A DNA stretch of 64,000 nucleotides from contig NC_092576.1 of the NCBI RefSeq assembly GCF_037975245.1, forward strand, positions 18,840,611-18,904,610, read 5' to 3'. Below are positions 13,480 through 28,400 of the stretch, in pieces (the first letter of the stretch is position 1; every line of letters begins with the position of its first letter). The DNA is from Apostichopus japonicus (Eukaryota > Echinodermata > Holothuroidea > Aspidochirotida > Stichopodidae). Under the pieces are notes generated by a model. It saw only the letters and a list, made by a program, of their open reading frames with translations, searched no databases and was not told the origin of the DNA. Made by a program: the position numbers and the translations under genes.

Positions 13480-13790
13480 CCATCTCAGGTAAAACAAGTC
13501 ATATTGGACAACATTTGCACCACCAGCCTATTTTCTGGCAAAAATTTATGAATAATAGACGTAGGATACTTACCTTCTCTTGTGATAGACATCTTATGTG
13601 TCATAGTTACCTCCTGACTACAAATATGATACGGCATCTTTATATTTCTTTTCAAGAAAACGATCACATGGGTTTACTAAAACCGGTAAGGAAGGTCGTA
13701 ATCCCACTGTGGGCACCTGTTACATATATTGAACAATGCTAATTCTGCTTTGGTGACAGATTTTGCCTTACTCTAGAGAATAAACATTAT
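13480..13790. repeat. Dispersed repeat e, copy 1
   Basis: The segment with TAGACGTAGGAT, AACGATCACATGGGTTTA, GGTAAGGAAGGTCG and GATTTTGCCTTACTCTAGAG recurs at 25430-25660. A partial third copy lies at 27172-27261. Family unknown. Confidence 0.8.
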
Positions 13791-13863
13791 GCTAACCAAC
13801 TAACCAACTAATAAATTGTGATTTCCAAAGCCGAATCTCGAATGAACATTTCCCTGTCTGTTT

Positions 13864-16800
13864 ATAAATACACAAGACAGTAAGTTTTTTGGGTATTATA
13901 TATCACTACTCTCTTACCCGTCCTATATATTTTTGCACGGAGTGACGCTACTACGATGCTGGTAACATGGCTGTTGTGTACTGTATAAGCTTAAATTTCA
14001 CATGTTACGTTTTTCAAACTTTAAGAGTAACTATATATGAACTAACATAACAAATTCAAAATTTCTACACTAGCATTTAATACAATATCAGATTTAAACC
14101 ATGTGAAGGAGACAATCATTAACTTAAAATACTTTAAACAACTTTTTCATGCTATACACGTTTGCATCATTTTAGTTATTCTGCAGTTCGATAATAATTT
14201 TACACACTTCAGTTCAGTAATATTCTTTCTAAACGGACAACCCACTGCACAATACGCTGACAAGCTCGTTAAGATTCATAACACGTAACCGGGAATATAG
14301 TTAATGTAACGTACGTATTGAGGAGCAACTAGCTATATTGGGCATCAATGAGTATATCAGAAAGTTTCCAAGCCCACTGAATCATAGATAAATGGTTCAA
14401 CTAACATAGAATTCTCATTATTTCAAAACGGATAGCTTTTCCGATGACAGTTTTTAGCATGTCTCATTTCAGCGATGCATGAATGACCATGAAGAGAGTA
14501 TCGGGCACCTTACTGTAGAATTTACGCGATTGTTGTATTAGTTATAAAGGAACTGTAACCTAAAACAATGCAAACTGCTGTAATGGTCGAGTATCGCTCT
14601 TGAATTTCAGCCAGCATTCTCTTCAGTATAAAGCGTTAAAAAATCATAGAACTGTTTAATTTACATCACCGCATGTAATAATATGTCATATCCAAGTATT
14701 TGAAAGGGGGAGAATCAGGTGTTCTAATAATATATCTGTAAAGAAAAGAAAGTGGTTGTGTTGATGAAGGTGACAAAAGAGTGATTTCTTTTAAAAACAA
14801 ATCAAAAATTCAAAGATAATGTGTATATTTGTATCATTTCTAATTGTCAATTGCACCATGAACATTCTTTGAGTGGTGTGTGCGCATTATAAGTCGTATT
14901 ACTATTATTATTATATTTTACGGGACAACGGTTAATAGAGTCTTCAATTTTTACCTTATGTACAAATAGATATATAATAATATTTCGTCTAAATGATCAT
15001 ATTTTTATAATAACTAGGCAGTCTACTACTGCTATAGGATTCTAATGGTGGACATCATTTATTGTTACATACATTAAGGTTCGTACCTTTATTGGAGTGG
15101 AACGTATCACCGTAAAAGTCAAGACACGTACAAAGACGCATCATCGCATTAAGTACCGCATATTTTGGTGCATTTTAACAAAAGCAGAATAGCGTTTTAT
15201 GTGCATTAGCTATACGATGTGCTAATACAAATGATAACGTATTCGCTTTATCAGTTCATATATTACCTCTTAGTGAAAAGTAAATATGAACTTTGAAATC
15301 TTCTATAGTTGATGTAGACAAAAGCCGACATAAGCCTACTCACAGCACATCTACGCCATTTTATATCAATATTGCAGACTCTTTGTCATATAAACTTGAA
15401 ATTCTCTACGTTTTACAGTGTTTCTTCTACATATGATAATGCCGGTTAATTAGTCTTATTTCTACGGTAAGTACGTTTTTTTTTCTTCCTTTTGTCTCTA
15501 ATATATCTGCTAACTTAAATGGCCAGTGTTCTAAGAAGGATTTGCAGTACGTTTTCGAAATGCGGGACATGGTTAATGCTATAATACTATGACCATAGGA
15601 ACACTTCGCGATTGGTTCAATATGGTTCTATTCATAATCTGTTTTTTCACAATGGTGTCAAGAATGTGTCTCATGTATGGTATTGGAATATAAAAATAAT
15701 TCGGAATCATTTTTATTTCTTTATTAGCGGTAATGTGCTATATTAACTGACCAGAAAGAGTTAACTTCACAAACATTCGCGTATGCTTTCACACTGAAAT
15801 CATTTATACTTAGCTGTATTTCACAACATAAGTGACGCGCGCACATTAATGTTTCAGACTCTCTATGGAGTATCTCTTCTTTCCGCAAACTCTAACCTTG
15901 TCATAAACAAGGTTGGCATATTCCTCATTATAAAATTATATGAGATTTTTGTAACACATTGCTTAGAAATTACTGATACGAAGTTTTCGTTTCCGGGAAA
16001 ATGATAAACGTACGATAATGGTATGTTTATGTATGTTAATTTATGCATGTGACTTAATACTGAACACGTAATGTCAAGAATGGGTACTTGAATAGATCTC
16101 TTTCTCTGCTTGAAGGTTCTAATAATGGATAATAAAGGTTATGTTTTTTTGTGGGATCACTTCATGCCAATTAAACACACAACAAACTGTGGAAAATCTA
16201 AAATTGAACTTTTACAGCATCAACTTTGTATACGTCATGGAAAGCACATGAGTTTTTGTATTTCTGGTTTTCGACCATATAAACGAGCAACCGATGTAAA
16301 AAAATGAATTAAAATCGCTGCCTGCTGTCACTTTAGAGTTTGTTTCCCCATTACATGTAAACTTCTCAGCCTTGTAGGAAAACTATCATCGTTCACATTA
16401 TGACTTGTTTATACCACTTCAATCTGGAGGAATGTATCCAGGGATTGTAAGAGAAAGTCCAAAACCCCAAAATATATGGACATTTTAACCACGTATACAC
16501 AACATAGTATATGTAGCCATGCAACTATACAAGAGTTAATGGAATGAGCAAAATAGCACGGATTAGTTAATCTGCAAGTTGTTTCAATAAGTAGTAAGTT
16601 GTAATAAGTAATTGATTTGGTAAGCCTTCATGACGTATAAATATCAAACAGTGATAGAACAAGGACCCAGCTCAAATAAAATAAATGTATGCGAAATTGA
16701 CTAAAACCAAACATGCTTAACCTAGATTTATCGGTTTGTAAATCTAAAAGAAAATAATTAAAATACATGCCAAAGCTTAGGAATAACATATTAATGGACC

Positions 16801-18010
16801 CTGTAAGACACAAGGCTCTATAACAATGATTTAATTTAGACCCCGCGCAAAGAAGAAATACATTTTACATCAAAACACAATGGACAAGGTGAGTACTTCG
16901 TAAAAGAAACCCGGGAGAGAACTTCGCTCGTTTACTTTTCTTATCTGATTAGTCAATAATTAACGCAGTTATGTATTCACTTTAAACTGCAATATCACTG
17001 AACAGTTTAAACTAAAACAATGTATCTTATGAGATTTAATAAGTCATTAGTACCTACAAAAGCAAATGTTAAGACTAAGAAATGCCCCTAAAGAACAATT
17101 TCTAGAAATGCTAACAATGAAACAAAAGAGATAGAGTTAAGCTAATAGATAATATCAATATCAGAGACTAAGAAGTAGTTTAGGAAAAAGACAGTTATAA
17201 AGAGCCATTTCTTTTAAAAATAATAACAAAAAAATAACAAAACAAAAAACACCAACGAAACATACTACATTTAGAGCTATTTTTAATATATCTGCAGCTT
17301 ACAATTTTTACTAACAGTTGAGTAGAGTGACAAGGAATAATAAACATAATTGTCAAAACGTTATTTTTCTAGTGCAAACATTGTAAGGCCTAAATAGAAA
17401 ACCCTGAAGCGAAACTGAATAATTATGTGAAATATACTACTTGGATCATAACAAGCTTTGTACGCTGTTGTAATGAAGGCAACCGATAATTATGTCATGA
17501 AGTTCAGCAGTGACACTTGTTGCTTACGTTTAAGATGATATTTATCATACGTGTATGTGACTCTAAATGCATTGTAACCATGTGAACACTTAGAATTATG
17601 TTATCATGACTATATTTCTAAATGAAGATGCCGCCGCCTTCTTCTGATCTGGACTGTTTGTGCTAGTGTGTCGACTAAAAGTAACATTTTGCAATCAAAA
17701 GAGACAACATTACAACCATATTTTTTTGTATCATTATGACATACTGATTCCATTGATGACAACACTTATACCTATCTACATTTCAAAGTTTAAGTAGATG
17801 GTACCAGGACGTAGCTAGTGTGGAACTTTATTTTAATTTGATATATTTTACACCAAAAATACAAAGGCAAAACAAGACACTTGTGTAGGGATAACACAGA
17901 AACGTTTGTACAGCAGATTTATTTCCATTGCGGTTCCTTTACTTTCAAAATAATGAATACATAAATAAAGAGAACACACTAAAAACCCAAAACAAATTAA
18001 AGAATATAAA
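13864..18010. repeat. Duplicated block a' (second copy)
   Basis: Diverged second copy of the block at 6930-10380, same orientation, with extra sequence at 15712-15980 and 16835-16980. No open frame is conserved between the copies. Confidence 0.8.
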
Positions 18011-18044
18011 ATGGCTCATAGGTTAAATATAATCCCCTGACTTT

Positions 18045-18388
18045 TGTGTGATCAGCAAGTCCAAAAGATGCTTTTTGACTCCCGTTCAAATGCATCAGGA
18101 CAAGAAGTGCCCTGAAGCTCCTTAAGGAGAGAATTCCTTACTTGCAGTATAAAAGAAATTTTAATTAGTATACCATCCATACCTAGATCTATAAAAACAA
18201 TATATGTAATAGAGTGTAGCTCTTGCAAAGTCAGTTATAATCAAATTTCCTTCTAATCTTGTTGTTGGATTTGCCTAACATATGTGTGTTTTTGTAATTT
18301 ATATCCACATATTTATATTTTATAATTTATCATAACAATATGAAAAAAAAAACCACAACGACAACAGACAAGCATAAGTTAGTTAGGT
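18045..18388. repeat. Duplicated block c'
   Basis: Second copy of block c, immediately after a'. Block b, which separates a and c in the first copy, is missing here and is found at 21440 instead. Confidence 0.8.
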
Positions 18389-18424
18389 AGGTAACATGTC
18401 TGCCAACTGGCAGACATGTTACCT
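18389..18424. repeat. Perfect 17-bp inverted repeat (hairpin)
   Basis: AGGTAACATGTCTGCCA is followed after 2 bases (AC) by its exact reverse complement, ending at 18424. It lies exactly at the edge of block c'. The equivalent point in block c (after 12470) lacks it, so it arose or inserted in one copy only. Confidence 0.9.
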
Positions 18425-20354
18425 TTCTAACGTCTGTTTTGTTATTCTGTACTTTTCATGTTGTTATTCATGTTGCATATCCTCAAATTATATTCAAGAG
18501 ATAGTTATTGAGGAAAATATAGAGGTTTTATACGTATTCATACAAAAACACGTTCAGTCACGTGACTTTCTAAGCAATGTCAATACGCAGAGTAGATACC
18601 TTGTGGTATAATTTACACATGTTGACAGTACACCGAGTAGCATACATAGACCTATTCTGATCACACCAAATCAGTAAAACGCAACAAACGAGACTTGCAT
18701 TGTTATTTCTTTTTTTCAGAAAATGTCTTTATTTAACTACTAAATGTATTGATTCCATACTCTGAGAGTGACGTTTACTAAACACTGTTAACGGAAAGAC
18801 AATAAGCCGATGTCCTTGAGAAGCGAAATGAAAATATTGAGAAACAAAGTCTTTTGATACTAAAACTTTAATTTTTGGTTTAATTGCATTATGTGGCCGT
18901 TGGGTATGACCTAAGTATAAAATAACTTCAAAGCAAGACATCTTAGCGAACAGTTATGGATGCAAACAACAAACTAATCAAACGAAAGTGAATGTATTGG
19001 ATATTGTGGGTTGAGCTGTCAGTGCACATAAAACTCGCAACAATTATACTACGAGTGTTTTCTCCAAGCCATTCAATTGTTTTTGCTTACCAATCAAATA
19101 ATTTCACCGCATTGGTATATGCTAATATTCTAATTTCTTTTTGTTAACATCGTATAATCGTCTAATCAGCAGAAATTCAGCCGTAATGATAGGTACACTG
19201 TAATAACTGTAAATACTACTTAAATCAAGTGAATATGAAAATACTTCACATAGTGTCACCCGTTTCCCTCACTTCCCCCCAAAACGTGTTGTTTTGTTTT
19301 AAAAGACTGTATCTAGTGCGTTAATTATAAAATCGTCAGGCAAACATAAATAATACAAATATGAGATCGTCTGTAAACAATACACACAAGGATCAGTGTA
19401 ATTAAATATATTATAACCTAAATAAAAATATGATATTTTTTACTCGAAATGAGCATGATCGCTCTTTAGAAAAAATGCTGCACAGATGTGTCAATAAAAA
19501 TTGATAATTGACATAATCTCTGTCTCTTGTTGCAATACATGACACAGTGTACAGTAAATATGAACTTTGATAACAACCTCAATGTATGAGGAAAGTGGAG
19601 TATACAAAACGTAACTGCGCCAATTTACATTAACACGGCGGACACTTTTACTAAGGAAGTTGTGTCAAAATATTTACCAATCAGAATTGACCAGAATGAG
19701 ACACATTCGTTCTTTATAACTATTGCATACCGCTATTAATATTGAAACCAGTTAAACGTAACAACATAGTTTTGTGTAATCCAGTAACAATTCGTTAGCT
19801 AAACTGCACAATTAAATTTCCATAACCTTGCCATCACAATAAGCCGATAACCATCTTAGAGTTTAGGCTTTGGTTTCTCTTCAACATAGTGAAGTGGTCG
19901 ATTACCCCGTTGTTAGGTTTATTTATGAATTATATATTAGTGTAAAGGTATATACGGAACAAGCAGTTTCTGTTAGTGTTCTTCACGCACAAAATAAATG
20001 AACTCATAACGTTACTAAAAGAAAGAAAAACAAAATGACCACTCGCGGCATATCATTATTCAAGCTGTTGGAGTTGGCTAGGTAGTTGGGTGCTATTAGA
20101 AGGGTTTAAAGTGAAGAAAAGTTCATGAATTCTCCTTACCATTCAACATATTTTTGATATCTCGCTAGAAAAAGCGGTAAACACATTTGTCAAGTACTGT
20201 AATATGATAACATATTCTTTATACGCCTATCCATATAACCTGCTGCGAAAAGCAAACATGAACATTGGAACGCATCAGATATGTAGACCATACTCCGAAC
20301 GGCGCCATTTTCTGTTACTTGGCAGACCTGTGCTAGACCTGTGATTCTATATTT
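18425..20354. other. Unpaired insert between blocks c' and d'
   Basis: No counterpart lies between c and d in the first copy, and no gene is recognised. It contains two occurrences of the recurring motif around AACATGAACNTTG (19555, 20257), each followed by a GCGCCA box (19609, 20300). Confidence 0.5.
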
Positions 20355-21320
20355 TTATTAATGATTTCATTTCTATATTTTTGGCGGATTAAATCTAGAC
20401 TACCTTAAACAGTAAATACGACGTTTGTCACTGTACTGAGAACGTATGATTCCTTGCAACGAAGGGATTGCTGTTAATTATATCCACTGCGTTGATATGT
20501 TATTGCTTACATGTACAAATACTGTAGAAATATTTACTGCCTAATTGTAATGCAGTATACTTCATAATTTTCTACTACACGTGGATGTTGGACAACCATG
20601 TAGAGCATTCAGTTCCTGTTTAAGCCTGCGTGTTTACGGGGTTACAAAATGCGTATTTCATTTACCAATCAGAAAGAACAAGTAAGAAAAACAGTTTTTA
20701 TACATCATGTATTACATTCCGCTTACAACGTTATAATAACTTGGTCGTGGTTGTATATCTCATTAAAAGTGAAAGTAAGGCTTATACCAAGAGATATGCC
20801 CTGTCCTTTGTATGCAGTATCTGGTCTTCTTCAAACATAAGTTGACATTACATAACCATCAACGTGAAATCAGTATGTTTTTCGATGATCAATCATTGTA
20901 AGGCTATGTATGACTAAAATCGTGCATATTTTTACACACGTCCTATTTATAATACACCACTCCCACAGCTTTGATTTTGACAGCTTATGTTGATGTCACC
21001 TTTTGGGTTTTTGGTCTTGTATACGACGTCAATGAGTAATCATTGAAACTGTAACCTTCACTTTAATCTGGTGGGATTATGGATAGTTTGGGGGACATAA
21101 ACCCGCACAGACGGCAATCTAGGGATATGTTATGTACAGTGTAAAGATATGTCACAAAACATTGTAGCAACACCGACATTAAATACGTGTTTAAATATCA
21201 CCTAAATGAGTCATATCATATGCATTGAACAGGAAGTGGTGACGTTAGGTATAGGACTGAAAAAAATGTAAAGTTCTAATTGTGAGAAAGCTATACAGCA
21301 ATTAAAAAGAAGACAGAATT
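20355..21320. repeat. Duplicated block d'
   Basis: Second copy of block d, same orientation. It ends in a T-rich run near 21320, as does the first copy near 13430. Confidence 0.8.
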
Positions 21321-21439
21321 TTTTTTTTTTTAATTAAACAATCTCCGCTAAGACACAATCAGCACTTATTATTTCCGTGTATGTTTAGACCTAAAATTTC
21401 AAAGACAGGGTCACGTTAATATATCTGAAGTACCAGCTT

Positions 21440-22935
21440 CTGATGCAAATTATATGATTTTAAAGTCACGATAAGTGGTCTTTAATTGTTGGGTGGGTGA
21501 GGTAGGAGAGGCTTCGGTGATTCTGTCTAAAAATCCATACCGTACTTTGAAGTGCCATACAATATTGAAGTTGCAGGCAAAGTTATTATTGGAAACCCTT
21601 CCATCACAAGCATATTTTATCTTTGGCCATAATTCATGTAGGACGAACTTTGACTTAATTGAATTGTTTAAACTGATATAGTATATTGTATCAGTTAGAA
21701 ATGACAAAGAACATCACACTCAAAGGTTAAGACTACAGAAGTCAATACACAACACAACAAGAAATGAAACTGAGCAGTAAAATATGGTGCTATTGAATTA
21801 GTTATTTGAAAGCCAATTGACAATATATATATTATTTGCTTCCGAGAAACATGTATGAATATCAAAGAGACGAAGCGCAATTTTAACTGCGAAATGGAAA
21901 TTAAAGAAACCGAATACAAAACCACAAGAACAAATCACTTGATTTGATGTATTGTACAATATCCATGAGCTACAACAGCTGAGTGTTCAGGGTAATGACA
22001 AATGCATTCATAGCACTACTTTTACGTAATAGATACAAAATAAGAAACAATAATACAATAAATAATGTACTTGACCACTCTACTAAGAACATATCAGGTT
22101 TTTTTTTTTTTTTTTAAACTAATACAGTATCAGTAAATGATTCGGGAACTTCCATTTTGAATCAGATTTGTAGGAAGATAATGCAACCGTTCGCTACTTA
22201 TCATTTATAATGGCTCTTATTCATGTGACATATTTAGGCCTCACGATACACTTTTTATAAAATGACTGTAGCACAACCCTACATGATTAATGTGCATGTG
22301 AATCCTACACCCGATATGGGTAGATATAAAATGAGTGGTAAAGAATTACATTAACTAGTTGTATTAAGCTTTTCAATTAAAATGTGTTGATAAAGTTAAT
22401 AAAGTATAGAAAATATACATTGCAAAACCATGATAAGATAATGAGGACATTATACCAGTTGGCAACATGATTAGATGCGTTGAAGAGGAAAACATTATAA
22501 CAAGGAACAGTGGAAGTATTTCATCATGGTATGTTCGCTCGATATACAAGTACACTACGCCCATATGACAATAAAGGTGTTAATAGACTCCCAACGTCGG
22601 TTACTATACAATAACTTCCAATAAAAAGGAAATGTAAACTTTAATTTACCCCAATAATTTACGAATACAGAAGACTATTCATATATAATGTTCATACATA
22701 CTTTTGGAGTAGATACTATCACCACATATGGAAAAAGTATAAATATGACAAATGCTGCATACTTGTGTGCATTTAAAAAGAGTAAGAGTTAGGAGGATAC
22801 CTCAGTAAAGCTATGTATCATTCAATATGTCCTTGACGTATCGATATATTTTGTAGTGCACTGGTGTGCCAACAAAAGAGATAACGTATTCTTAATATCA
22901 TTTTATCAATATAAAAGCAAACATGAACTTTGGTA
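21440..22935. repeat. Duplicated block b'
   Basis: Second copy of block b, here placed after d' instead of between a and c. A T-run of about 17 at 22100 marks a place where the copies differ. Confidence 0.8.
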
Positions 22936-24029
22936 CCACTCATAATGCATGCATATTGTGGATTGCTCACAACTGTATGGCGCCATTTGATGCTCACATC
23001 AACCAAATCAGATTTGGGGATACTTGGGTCTTTTTATACGTTTACATGTTTATCGGTAATAAACATTCCATCCTTGATCAGATAATAGCGGTTATAAGGT
23101 TATTTATGAATTGAAAGTTAATCATGTCATACACTAATGTATATGTATTAATGTATTTATATATTAATTTATATATAAATTTAATAATATATTAATTTAT
23201 ATATAGTAATCAGGTAAGATATAAGGATAATTTTTATGAAGAGACGGAACGATTTTTTTTTGGTTATATTTTACTATTTTTCTTGGCTGCGACTACAACT
23301 ACGATATTTATATATTGATCGCGAGAAACTATGAACTACAAAGCTCTGTTATAAAATTACATACATTTTAATCCCGAAGACTTTGGGTGGAATTAGAATT
23401 TAGCGAAGAAATGTTAAGTTCTTTTTAGTTTACTATTTTTACTTTATTTTAGGCTTGTTTTTTTTAACGAAAATAACAATATGGCCACCGTGTTTAGCTT
23501 GCGGACTAGACACGAAGTGTATCTTAACACGCCGGTTAGTGACACACGAAGGTTTAAAAAGAAACCTACCCATACATATGGTACTCGTGTAAACACTGCG
23601 CGGCTTGTTGCATATTCAGTTTTATCATGAATAGTAAAAGTAGCAAGAGAAACGACGTTATTTGTTTATAATGTCAAACTAAGATATGTCATAATGTTAG
23701 GTTATATTGTAGACCCAATCTTACTTTTGTCAAGTCAAGCAAACGAGTGACGTAACAGAAAAACGTTGATGGTTCAACTTGTTCCACATATGATGAGTGC
23801 GCCCTTTTCTGATTCGCACTTTGAATTCGTTGTCTATTGTTAACAGCTTCCTTTGTGTTTACTTTCGTTTTGCTGAAGTGTTTTTCAAAGTTGCAAATAG
23901 ATTACTGATAACACGATAGATAAATAGTTAACCTGGGTTTTTGAACATGCGTTTTAGTTTCCTTTTAACGTGAAGAATTGCTGCTGACACGGCAGTTATA
24001 ATTAAGTCTAGTAAATATTTGGCATTGTA
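22936..24029. other. AT-rich stretch with tail of block b'
   Basis: Contains an AT-only self-complementary stretch around 23140-23210. At 23685-23785 lies the distal part of block b (anchor GTCAAGTCAAGCAAACGAG). Near 23850 is a TTTGTGTTTACTTTCGTTTT phrase that recurs at about 29370 and 29495. No gene is recognised. Confidence 0.5.
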
Positions 24030-24715
24030 TCATATTCATATCAAACAAAATGTTGACCAGCTGTTCATTTAGTGCAACAGCGCCCCATATCATAATATGT
24101 ATTGTCCGACGTATAAAACAGCACCTAATACAATACTTTAAGTTTATAGCTCCTTAGGCCTGTCTTATTGACTGCGAAAGAACTTGTCAGTAGAAACAAA
24201 AACGGAATTATAGTTTGCGTCTCACCCCCCAAAAAAGCACAACAAAGCTGCTGCAGTCCGTCGCAAACAGCCAATTCGAAACGATTAGCATCTCTATTAA
24301 ATGTTGTACTATCCTGGATACATGACATCAAATTTTGTCCCAGTTTTTAATTTCATGTAACATTTAGAAATATAAATAAAAAGAATGGTTCACCGATTAA
24401 ACTTAAGGAGGTGATGGCACCACTCCACCCCTACTTTGATTTAATGTTTGTAGCCGTCCTCGGTAATAAGCTTTTCTTTTTCTAAACATTGCATGTTACT
24501 CTCAGTTATTGTGAGAATTAAAAAGAAAATACATAAACGTAATTTTTTTTGGCGGATGGGTGGCCTCCAGTATCGACTCATCCCTTTTCTCTTTTACTCA
24601 TATTAAGTGCAGATTAAGTTAACTACTACTGTATGTCAGGAATAAATATGATTTACATAGGAACTTCGTGCAAGATTCGTGGAGTGCAGTCAGTTTAACG
24701 GGCTTGGATTAAACA
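24030..24715. repeat. Duplicated block f (paired with 27510-28400)
   Basis: Diverged but collinear: GCGCCCCATATCATAATATG against GCGCCCTATATCACAACATA, CTGCAGTCCGTCGCAAACA against CTGCAGTCGGTTGCAAATA, and GGCGGATGGGTGGCCTCC against GACGGATGTATGACCTCC. Non-coding. Confidence 0.65.
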
Positions 24716-25429
24716 GAGGTTTATATGATATAAATCTCAAGTACCTCTCCTTCTTTACTGATGACCGCTAACCGTCAAACATCTTTCAGCGGGAGAGACA
24801 CACTTCGCTTTATATTCGTCATTGTATTGGTGAATACCATTCTAAGAGTTCCGCTCTTTTCACAGCGAATTTCTTCTGTCATCGTCCCATAATATCCCTC
24901 AATCTGTGATATTTTCCTGCCACAATGATGGCGATATTACGTATATTACCGTTGCTAAGAAGAAACCAAAATTTAGTTAATAAGATAGTTGTATTGTGGA
25001 CCTTCTAGTCATGTGATTACCATTTTGGGTTTTGTGTTGCAGATTGCGAAATAAAACGTGTCACGTACACGTACGAACAGTAATAATCGCAGATGTGGAC
25101 TTTCACCCTCATTATCATATGAAGTGGTAAACCTATTTGTTCAATGACAATATACTTATAATATTGGGTACAGATTTATTGTTGGCTTAAATCAGACACG
25201 ACCTTTGATAAATGTTCATCGTATTCTTACTATTCTCTTTCGTTAACATACAATCTGTTGAACAACTAGTATGACGTGTATGTGCAGTACGTATTGAGTG
25301 AACGGGAATACTTATGTGGCGGCTGTTGTTATTTCCACCGAAACCTGACTCAGAGGATTTTGTTTAGTATTGAAATTCTTATAAGAAGGTTAGCAAGTCA
25401 CCGTTTGCTTTAAATGAATATAAAAGAAA
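24716..25429. other. No recognised gene
   Basis: Nothing is recognised here and no paired block was found. Confidence 0.4.
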
Positions 25430-25660
25430 CTAATAGACGTAGGATGCTTACCTTTCTCTTGTGATAAACATTGTACGTGTCATATGTTCTCTCCCGACCA
25501 CATGTAGTATACTGCATATTGTTTTTCTGTTCAAATGAAACGATCACATGGGTTTATTAAGCCGGTAAGGAAGGTCGGAATTCTACTGTAGGCACCTGCC
25601 ACCTATATTTAACGAAGATATTTCTGCTTTGGTGACTGATTTTGCCTTACTCTAGAGTTA
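25430..25660. repeat. Dispersed repeat e, copy 2
   Basis: Near full-length match to 13553-13778, same orientation, including the end phrase GCCTTACTCTAGAG. Confidence 0.8.
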
Positions 25661-25769
25661 AAAAAAAAAAATGAAAGTATGACGCTAGATAAGTGTAAGT
25701 TGCAATGATGGAATTAAAACCAAATAAACCATGACTATACAGGAAGCGGATTAAGGAGCAAAGAACGGA

Positions 25770-27039
<1,270 letters not shown>

Positions 27040-27086
27040 GAAAATCGTAATGAGTTGGAAAATCAAGAACAGTGAAAAAACTTCCA

Positions 27087-27158
27087 GCCTCCATCGGGAT
27101 TCGAACCCGGGCCTTCCGCTCTGTACGCGGACACCCTAACCAACTAGGCTATGGACAC
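27087..27158 (-). ncRNA. tRNA-like sequence with intact Pol III boxes (tRNA pseudogene or SINE head)
   Basis: Read on the minus strand, the 72-nt sequence has an A box (TAGCCTAGTTGG), a B box (GGTTCGAATCC) and a perfect 5-bp anticodon stem (TCCGC/GCGGA) around a 7-nt loop GTACAGA. The T stem has 4 of 5 pairs and the acceptor stem 6 of 7 if a G-T pair is allowed. The loop puts ACA at the anticodon, which is not a normal animal anticodon. The D-stem base pair 10-25 is G-G. A run of six T follows within 10 bases on the minus strand, a Pol III stop. Most likely a tRNA-derived SINE head or pseudogene, not a working tRNA. Confidence 0.65.
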
Positions 27159-27171
27159 TGATAGATCTTCG

Positions 27172-27261
27172 AAACCGTAAAGGAAGGTCGTAATTCCACT
27201 GTAGGCGTATGTCACCTGTATCGAACAATGCTAGTTCTGTTTTGGTGACATATTTTGCCGA
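27172..27261. repeat. Dispersed repeat e, partial copy 3
   Basis: Matches the last 90 bp of copies 1 and 2 (AAGGAAGGTCGTAATTCCAC, ATTTTGCC). Its missing end phrase CTCTAGAGTAAGGCA lies at 27419 in the opposite orientation, as if broken by a local inversion. Confidence 0.6.
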
Positions 27262-27509
27262 TTATTTTTGCCGATATTACGATTTTCATCTATATATATT
27301 CATTTGCCTTTGTCGTTTACCTCCATATCATTAACATAAAGTCTGTTCAAAGTATCTCTTTCGAGATCCGGCTTTAGGTATCACAAATGATTTCGAGTTG
27401 GTTAAGCATCATGTTTCATCTCTAGAGTAAGGCAAGAAACAAATACACGTAGAAAATGTTACCATTCACTCGTAATTAATAGACGTTGCATTTACAAAAT
27501 TATACTGCA

Positions 27510-28400
27510 TAGTAATAAGATATTGTAAAGCTATCTACTTGCTACATAATGCGCCCTATATCACAACATATATTGTGAAACACTAAACAAAAGACATAAG
27601 CATTGCCCTACACCATACGTTAATATGGCAGCTATCAAGTGTCCTTATCTGTAAGTATTGGACCTGCTTTCTAACTATTCAGAAGCATGTCAGTAACTTT
27701 TAAACGGAATCTTAGTTTGCTGCTAGCATCATAAAATGATGCCAGGACACTGCAGTCGGTTGCAAATATGCAAGTGGCTTTCAAAACGATAATGCCTCTC
27801 TTGAAAACTTGAATATCATACTGACATGACATGCAAGATGTGTCACAACTTTCAATTGCGATTGTACATTTAAAAATATATTTATAATAAATCGATTATA
27901 CCACCGCCCCTCCCCTGCCACCAGAAAAAAAAAACCGGAACATGTGATCAAAGATGTAAACAATGCATAGTCTGTTATTTTTGCATTAAAATGATATAGA
28001 TGTGTGTGGTTTGTTAATGATTTACTGCATATTTCGTTCCTGTCTGTTGTTGCATAACAACCAAAAAAAAAAGAAAAGTAAGGATTACATCCAAATCCGC
28101 TGTTTTCATACTATATTTGTGATATTTATATTGTATATGATATTTTCTTTGTTAACCTATTCATTTTATACACAATCAATGTGATAAAAAAAATTAACAT
28201 TAAACTAAGTCAATATTATTTGCTTTGACGGATGTATGACCTCCGGTATCGATTCATCCATTTCCTTTTTAGATTTACTCTAAAGTTAAACGAATTTTAA
28301 AGTTAACTCATCATAGGAATATACAGGATTTAAACAGGAGCTTTTTGTGTGGAATTCGCGGAGTTTTGTCAGTTTAATGTTAATTAAGGATCACAATGGT
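27510..28400. repeat. Duplicated block f'
   Basis: Second copy of block f, about 3.5 kb downstream of the first and in the same orientation. Confidence 0.65.

Noticed and set aside
22923-23114. 63-codon frame starting at the recurring ATGAACTTTGG motif
   Set aside because: At the other motif sites the frame ends within a few codons (for example 8345 and 15290), so the motif is conserved as DNA, not as a start codon.
27087-27158. Functional tRNA gene
   Set aside because: The ACA anticodon, a mismatch in the acceptor stem and a G-G at the D stem argue for a SINE head or pseudogene.
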